This document shows, piece after piece, positions 45,490-49,490 of a stretch of 49,490 nt of DNA; position 1 is the first letter of the stretch; each line of letters starts with the position of its first letter. Both the position numbers and the translations under genes were made by a program. The notes beneath the pieces were generated by a model that was not told where the DNA came from, ran no database searches, and saw only the letters and a program-made list of their open reading frames with translations. The DNA is from Bacteroidota bacterium (GTDB lineage Bacteria > Bacteroidota > Bacteroidia > Bacteroidales > UBA7960), in the NCBI GenBank assembly GCA_018335675.1, contig JAGXRQ010000062.1, positions 1 to 49,490 on the forward strand, in the 5' to 3' direction.

Positions 45490-45903
45490 ATGGGAATTTC
45501 AAAATCAAAATTAAAAGAATTAGTGTATCAAGTAAATGGGGCAGCAATTGAAGTACATAAGGCACTAGGTCCTGGTTTATTAGAGAGTGTATACCATAAA
45601 TGTCTAAGACACGAATTTCAAAACAGAGGCATTAAATTTAATTCAGAATTAGTTGTTCCTGTTGAATATAAAGGGTTGGAATTAGACGCAGATTTACGGT
45701 GTGATTTTTTTGTAGAAAATGTTTTAGCAGTTGAAATAAAATCCGTGGAAAGCATACATCCAATTTTTGAAGCTCAATTGATGACATATATGAAGCTATT
45801 AGAAGCTCCTATGGGATTATTAATAAACTTTAATGTTTCTCATTTATTCAAAGAAGGACAGAAAACATATATAAATGGAATATACCGAGTCTTGCCAGAC
45901 TAA
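45490..45903 (+). CDS. GxxExxY protein (PD-(D/E)XK-type fold)
   Basis: A 137-residue protein. The name-giving motif GPGLLESVYHKCL is present. The segment DLRCDFFVENVLAVEIKSVE has the D...ExK arrangement of PD-(D/E)XK nucleases. I start at ATG 45490; an earlier TTG exists but homologues begin near here. It lies between four copies of a 97-bp repeat upstream and a partial copy that starts at its stop codon. Proteins of this family are scattered in Bacteroidota genomes, function unknown; the flanking repeats suggest the gene and repeats travel together. Confidence 0.88.
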   Translation: MGISKSKLKELVYQVNGAAIEVHKALGPGLLESVYHKCLRHEFQNRGIKFNSELVVPVEYKGLELDADLRCDFFVENVLAVEIKSVESIHPIFEAQLMTYMKLLEAPMGLLINFNVSHLFKEGQKTYINGIYRVLPD

Positions 45904-45904
45904 T

Positions 45905-45936
45905 CCTTATATTTCCTTATATGCCTTATATGGTAA
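45905..45936. repeat. Partial copy of the 97-bp repeat after the GxxExxY gene
   Basis: The sequence CCTTATATTTCCTTATATGC and about ten further bases are identical to the start of the upstream units, beginning two bases after the GxxExxY stop codon, then the similarity ends. Confidence 0.85.
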
Positions 45937-45953
45937 AATTATTTTTTATGGTT

Positions 45954-46406
45954 TTACTGAAGCTTTACAGCTAGAGATGTAAACGACTGATAACCAACAT
46001 TATCAGTTACGTAAATATGGAAATGATAATCGCCGATATCATAACCATTATCCACAAATGTAATCTCAGTTTGGAAAATATATTCATTCTCTTCAGACGG
46101 TAGCGCAAATATCCACTCATTGAAATAAGGATTAACTGCGGTTTTAGGTTCATCCATACTACATGGTTCATGGTCGCTGTGTTGATGATGACCGTAATTA
46201 TGGTGAATACCCATCTTTATATTCCCTAACCCATCTTTATCGCTAATCTTAATTTGAAATGTAAATGGCACACCAAAATATAGAGTATCACAGGGTGCCG
46301 GAGACAATAATGTTATCTCCGGTTTATCCTGATTATCACCGTCATTTTTTATACATCCCAAAAATACAAGAGTTATTAGAAATGTAATATATAACGTTTT
46401 TTTCAT
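45954..46406 (-). CDS. DUF4625 lipoprotein, histidine-rich
   Basis: A 150-residue lipoprotein with lipobox VFLGC (Cys18) followed by an acidic stretch (KNDGDNQDKPE) that resembles the Bacteroidota surface-export signal. The domain is DUF4625, an immunoglobulin-like beta sandwich (PFTFQIKISDKDGLGNIKM, YHFHIYVTDNVGYQSF). A metal-ligand-like cluster of histidines occurs at residues 68-79 (HHNYGHHQHSDHEPC). It overlaps the second DUF4625 gene by one base and lies downstream of the TonB receptor, so probably cooperates with it. Nickel binding is inferred from context only. Confidence 0.85.
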   Translation of the reverse strand: MKKTLYITFLITLVFLGCIKNDGDNQDKPEITLLSPAPCDTLYFGVPFTFQIKISDKDGLGNIKMGIHHNYGHHQHSDHEPCSMDEPKTAVNPYFNEWIFALPSEENEYIFQTEITFVDNGYDIGDYHFHIYVTDNVGYQSFTSLAVKLQ

Positions 46407-46864
46407 TACTCTATAATTGCAATTGAAACATCAACATCCTCTGTATCTACAGAATTACCATATTCATCAACTACTGTTATAACAACATGATAAGCTCCAA
46501 GATTAGCCTCTGCAGGAACTATTATATGCTCATGTACATTAGCATTTTTCAATCCTTTAAATGTTACTTTATCCATGAAAGAATCATCAATAATTCTGTA
46601 CTCATCTTCAACTAATCCTGATTCCGGGTGGTCATGAATTTCAATATGATACCAATCAAGCCTGCCATCGTTTTTTGCAACAGCTTCAAAATTAACGCTT
46701 ATTGTTCCTCCTCGTGGAATAACAGTTGTGTTATCATCATGATTTGTCGCTGCAATGTTTTTAATTTCCGGTGGAGTTGTAGTGTCGGTTTTATCGCATG
46801 ACGCAAATACCAAAACACCTGCTAAAATTGTAAGTTGAATTGATTTTAAAACATTTTTTTTCAT
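46406..46864 (-). CDS. DUF4625 lipoprotein
   Basis: A 152-residue lipoprotein with lipobox VFASC (Cys23) followed by DKTD. Again DUF4625, with possible metal ligands in WYHIEIHDHPESG and NVHEHIIVP. It lies 16 bp after the C-terminal part of the TonB-dependent receptor and is coupled to the next DUF4625 gene (TAATG). The two copies are divergent in sequence, so they are an old pair and not a recent duplication. Confidence 0.85.
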   Translation of the reverse strand: MKKNVLKSIQLTILAGVLVFASCDKTDTTTPPEIKNIAATNHDDNTTVIPRGGTISVNFEAVAKNDGRLDWYHIEIHDHPESGLVEDEYRIIDDSFMDKVTFKGLKNANVHEHIIVPAEANLGAYHVVITVVDEYGNSVDTEDVDVSIAIIE

Positions 46865-46880
46865 TTCTATTTAATTTTGA

Positions 46881-47333
46881 TTAAACATTATTAATTGAAT
46901 TTGTTTTGAAAGGAATTTTTACTGAAAATATCAAGTTTCTCCCCTGCTCAGGAATATTAAGCCTTCTATAATAACTCAAATGATTCAAATAGTATTTATC
47001 TGTGAGATTTCTTACCGCAATTAATGCAATTATCTCATTTCGCCCAATATTAAATGATTTTTGGGCGGATATGTTAAATACAGTATAACCATCAGTTGGG
47101 CTTTCATTTATAGCAACGATTTCTTGTGATGCTGTATAATTTACTTGCATTCCTATCCTAAACTTCTTATCGGTATTATGATAATACAACTCAGACACAA
47201 CTGATAATGGTGGAGAAAAAGGCAAAGCTTTTCTAGTATCAAGATTTACAGGATAAACATACTCCAGCGAGGATAATAAACCAAAATTATCTAAAAACCT
47301 ATATATTACAGTAGCTTCTGCGCCATAGTGCAT
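46881..47333 (-). CDS. TonB-dependent receptor, C-terminal part (after frameshift)
   Basis: A 150-residue barrel end. It begins at an internal methionine (MHYGAEATVIYRFLDN) and finishes with typical terminal strands (NEIIALIAVRNLTDKYYLNHLSYYRR, NLIFSVKIPF). In the same frame, translation upstream continues as LNFPFGTFTGQIYEYRQNKA, so this is the missing end of the receptor encoded at 47353-49083, not a separate gene. Together the two pieces make about 735 residues, normal for a small receptor without an N-terminal extension. Confidence 0.85.
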   Translation of the reverse strand: MHYGAEATVIYRFLDNFGLLSSLEYVYPVNLDTRKALPFSPPLSVVSELYYHNTDKKFRIGMQVNYTASQEIVAINESPTDGYTVFNISAQKSFNIGRNEIIALIAVRNLTDKYYLNHLSYYRRLNIPEQGRNLIFSVKIPFKTNSINNV

Positions 47334-47352
47334 AGCTTTATTCTGCCTGTAT

Positions 47353-49083
47353 TCATAAATCTGGCCGGTAAAAGTACCAAAGGGAAAATTCAGGGGTTGG
47401 GGCCAAATAAATGTAATTAGTGAAATAATTTAAAAATGGATATAAAGCAATCTGAATTTTCTTATGTGAATATTCAAAAACAAAATCAGCCTGATAAGCT
47501 TCTTCGGGATTAAGATTGCAACTGCCTTTTTCAAACCTTAGATTATGCCTATGAATACCGTATGACGCAAGCTCATATGCAGCAGGCATCCTGTAACTTT
47601 TACCTATGTGTAATTTTGCTAAAAATGATTTGCCGGGATTGCAAATAAGTCCGGCAGCATATACAATTGCCGGGTACAAATTATCAATTTGAGGATTCAA
47701 AATTGAATCTCCTATGGCCGGATCAGGATTTATCGATTCCGTAATTGATATATTTCCATAATCAAATCTAACACCTAGTTGACCGGCAAATTTCTGATTT
47801 ATTTTATACCTAAATTCTGAAAACAACCCGACCATAGATCTTTTATATTCCGGAATCAAATGACTATATCCACTAATATCATTTTTTTGAGATTGTCCAT
47901 TTAGTCCAATTACTACAGAATAAGATTCCTGAGAATCATATGTGTAATTAATTCTGCCTGAAATAGTTTTTAGATTATAACCCAAATCAAGATTGGTATC
48001 ATAATATTCTAAGATGTCATCCTGCCTATTGCCGGTAATATCCTTTAGAATATCGTATTCTTTAGAAATATTTTGCTGAAACCCAAATGCCGATGAAAGT
48101 TTGCTGTTTTTAAAATATTTATTCAGTACATATTGCACTTCAGTATCTTTCAGTTGACTATTCGGTAATAAAATATCCCTATTAGATACAGAATGCGTTT
48201 CCCAATACGCATTAACAAGTTCTTGCCCTGCGGCATATGGGAAAAAGCCGGATTTGTTGTCGAAATAGCTAAACAACAAATAGCTTATTAAGCCATTATT
48301 CGCTAAACCCGCCTGCATGTTGAATGATAATTCCTTACCGGCAGTATTGTGCATTGATTTATCTAATTTGGCAAAGTGATTAGGTTTGTATTCAAAACTA
48401 TCTGCCGGAACTCTAAAATCTGCAAAATCTTGATAAGAAACATCTGTATTAAAGAAAAACAGCTTTTCTCTAAGTCCAATTTTCACATTCATTCCTAACA
48501 AATCATTATTTGTTTCTGCCTTTAAACCAACAACACCGCTAAGTCCAAAAGAATCGGGAACAGAAAGTGTACTTATATTTATAACTCCGCCTATCGCATC
48601 AGACCCGTAGTACAAAGATGCAGGACCTTTAATTATTTCAATTTCCTCAATAGAAGACTGATTAATTGCAACACCCTGATGATTATTCCACGACTGATCT
48701 TCTTGTTTCTGACCGTTCTTTGCAATCACAATTCTATAACCGCCAAAACCTCTGATTAATGGCCTGGCCATTGAGGGACTGATATTCGCAGATTGAATTC
48801 CGGGAATTTTTTCAAGAGTATTCGATATATTTCCGGCTATGTTTTCTTCTAAAAAGCTTGAAGAGATAACCTCAATATTCTCAGATCTAGTCGTTTTTGT
48901 TTTTTGGCTTTTGTTTTCCAACACAATTATCTCATCCAACAAGATCTCCTTATTTTGTAAATTGAGTGATACAAATACACTATCTGTTTGGTTCAATTCT
49001 GGCTTGGAGTTTTCTCCATTCAGATTAAAACACAATAATAACAAACTAAAGAAGCTTAAACATGAATTTGTAACAAAACGCAT
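47353..49083 (-). CDS. TonB-dependent receptor, N-terminal part (frameshifted), probable nickel receptor
   Basis: A 576-residue frame. The signal peptide is CLSFFSLLLLCFNLNG. A plug domain follows (ISNTLEKIPGIQSANISPSMARPLIRGFGGYRIVIAKNGQ, EIEIIKGPASLYYGSDAIGGVINI), then barrel strands with AYELASYGIHRHNLRFEKG near the end. The frame ends at LAPTPEFSLWYFYRPDL, whereas removing one base from the GGGG run at 47399-47402 restores the reading into 46881-47333 (LAQPLNFPFGTFTG). Neighbours nikR and the hyp/nik genes suggest nickel as substrate. Zinc or copper receptors look similar, so the substrate is inferred. The plug has no TonB-box I can define securely. Confidence 0.9.
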   Translation of the reverse strand: MRFVTNSCLSFFSLLLLCFNLNGENSKPELNQTDSVFVSLNLQNKEILLDEIIVLENKSQKTKTTRSENIEVISSSFLEENIAGNISNTLEKIPGIQSANISPSMARPLIRGFGGYRIVIAKNGQKQEDQSWNNHQGVAINQSSIEEIEIIKGPASLYYGSDAIGGVINISTLSVPDSFGLSGVVGLKAETNNDLLGMNVKIGLREKLFFFNTDVSYQDFADFRVPADSFEYKPNHFAKLDKSMHNTAGKELSFNMQAGLANNGLISYLLFSYFDNKSGFFPYAAGQELVNAYWETHSVSNRDILLPNSQLKDTEVQYVLNKYFKNSKLSSAFGFQQNISKEYDILKDITGNRQDDILEYYDTNLDLGYNLKTISGRINYTYDSQESYSVVIGLNGQSQKNDISGYSHLIPEYKRSMVGLFSEFRYKINQKFAGQLGVRFDYGNISITESINPDPAIGDSILNPQIDNLYPAIVYAAGLICNPGKSFLAKLHIGKSYRMPAAYELASYGIHRHNLRFEKGSCNLNPEEAYQADFVFEYSHKKIQIALYPFLNYFTNYIYLAPTPEFSLWYFYRPDL

Positions 49084-49096
49084 CGTGTCACCTTTT

Positions 49097-49119
49097 TGTA
49101 ATTTCGTGGCAATGTTACA
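49097..49119. promoter_or_regulatory. Inverted repeat TGTAA-N13-TTACA in the receptor/nikR intergenic region
   Basis: The sequence TGTAA (49097-49101) and TTACA (49115-49119) form an inverted repeat 14 bases before the receptor gene. The right half-site TGTTACA is close to TGTTACC found before nikM. It may be an operator, perhaps for NikR, but the arms are short. Confidence 0.3.
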
Positions 49120-49210
49120 TTATTTTTATTTTCGCCAAAATAAATATTAATTTTACTTTAGAAATATGTCGTATTTTCAATAAAACCAACAGGAATTAAA
49201 ACTATTCAAT

Positions 49211-49490
49211 ATGCAAGTAAAAAGATTTGGAGTATCATTAGAAGAGGATATATTAGATGATTTGGATAAGATGGTTATAAAACATAGTTTTCCAAACCGA
49301 TCTCAAGCGATAAGACATTTAATAAAAAGCACACTTGTTAATGATAAAGTTGATGAAAATAAAATTGTAGCCGGAGCAATTGTAATTGTTTATGATCATC
49401 ATAAAAGAGAGCTTAACAACAAGCTGATGCACATTCAGCACGACTACCATGATCTTATTTTATCAACACAACATGTACATATAGACCATG
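49211..49490 (+). CDS. nikR: Nickel-responsive regulator NikR (cut by window end)
   Basis: The first 93 residues of NikR. An N-terminal ribbon-helix-helix DNA-binding domain (VKRFGVSLEEDILDDLDKMV, FPNRSQAIRHLIK) is followed by the ACT-like nickel domain (AGAIVIVYDHHKRELNNKL). The nickel ligands His77, His88 and His90 in IQHDYHDLILSTQHVHIDH align with H76, H87 and H89 of E. coli NikR; the fourth ligand, cysteine 95, would lie just beyond the window. It starts at ATG 49211 and is divergent from the TonB receptor gene, sharing a 127-bp intergenic region. It probably represses uptake genes when nickel is plentiful. Confidence 0.95.
   Translation, partial: MQVKRFGVSLEEDILDDLDKMVIKHSFPNRSQAIRHLIKSTLVNDKVDENKIVAGAIVIVYDHHKRELNNKLMHIQHDYHDLILSTQHVHIDH

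Noticed and set aside
45905-45953. Rho-independent terminator between the GxxExxY gene and the convergent DUF4625 gene
   Set aside because: The sequence is a piece of the 97-bp repeat followed by a T-rich stretch without the pairing half of the hairpin, so there is no proper stem.

Overview
The window is low-GC DNA from a member of the Bacteroidota, probably an anaerobic or facultative Bacteroidales-like lineage. The evidence is an LpxC-FabZ fusion, PorX and a large surface protein with SprB repeats and a C-terminal type IX secretion sorting domain, a lysyl-tRNA synthetase with an extra C-terminal tail, promoters of the Bacteroidota TAnnTTTG type, and almost no Shine-Dalgarno sequences. No structural hydrogenase gene is present, but a complete set of [NiFe]-hydrogenase maturation genes is, so a hydrogenase should be encoded elsewhere in the genome.

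Left part (1-25 kb). A partial IS110-family transposase abuts a truncated TPR gene. Next come a TPR-SpoIIE phosphatase sensor, tRNA-Lys, and an operon porX-tsaE-alanine dehydrogenase. An HD phosphohydrolase is followed by a lipid A block: lpxD, lpxC-fabZ, lpxA, an ABC ATPase, efp and a second lpxD. A DUF433/DUF5615 toxin-antitoxin pair precedes a cytochrome c maturation cluster (ccmB, ccmC, a 50-residue ccmD not predicted by length-limited ORF calling, and a Cys-type ccmE). After these come the type IX cargo protein, a membrane polyferredoxin with a Tat-exported DUF362 partner, a small membrane protein, and a DUF3109 gene broken by one in-frame TAA.

Middle (25-34.9 kb). Mostly housekeeping genes: lysS, a GH3-family protein, a LysE-type exporter, gltX, hemW, an outer-membrane barrel protein, a pentapeptide-repeat protein and the fluoride channel crcB.

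Right part (34.9-49.5 kb). This is a coherent nickel region: hypF, hypC, hypD, hypE, an ECF-type nickel importer (nikM, nikL, nikQ, nikO), hypA and hypB on the plus strand. A divergent block holds a TonB-dependent receptor (frameshifted in this sequence) and two DUF4625 lipoproteins, with nikR starting divergently at the window edge. I infer a pathway from outer-membrane nickel capture, through the inner-membrane ECF importer, to HypA/HypB insertion, with NikR as the likely regulator. Two repeat systems interrupt the region. One is a REP-like palindrome array around a Y1 (RAYT-type) transposase between hypF and hypC. The other is a 97-bp hairpin tandem repeat flanking a GxxExxY gene. A third repeat type, 7-bp tandem repeats starting with ACT, occurs in four intergenic sites across the window, including directly before hypA and hypB.
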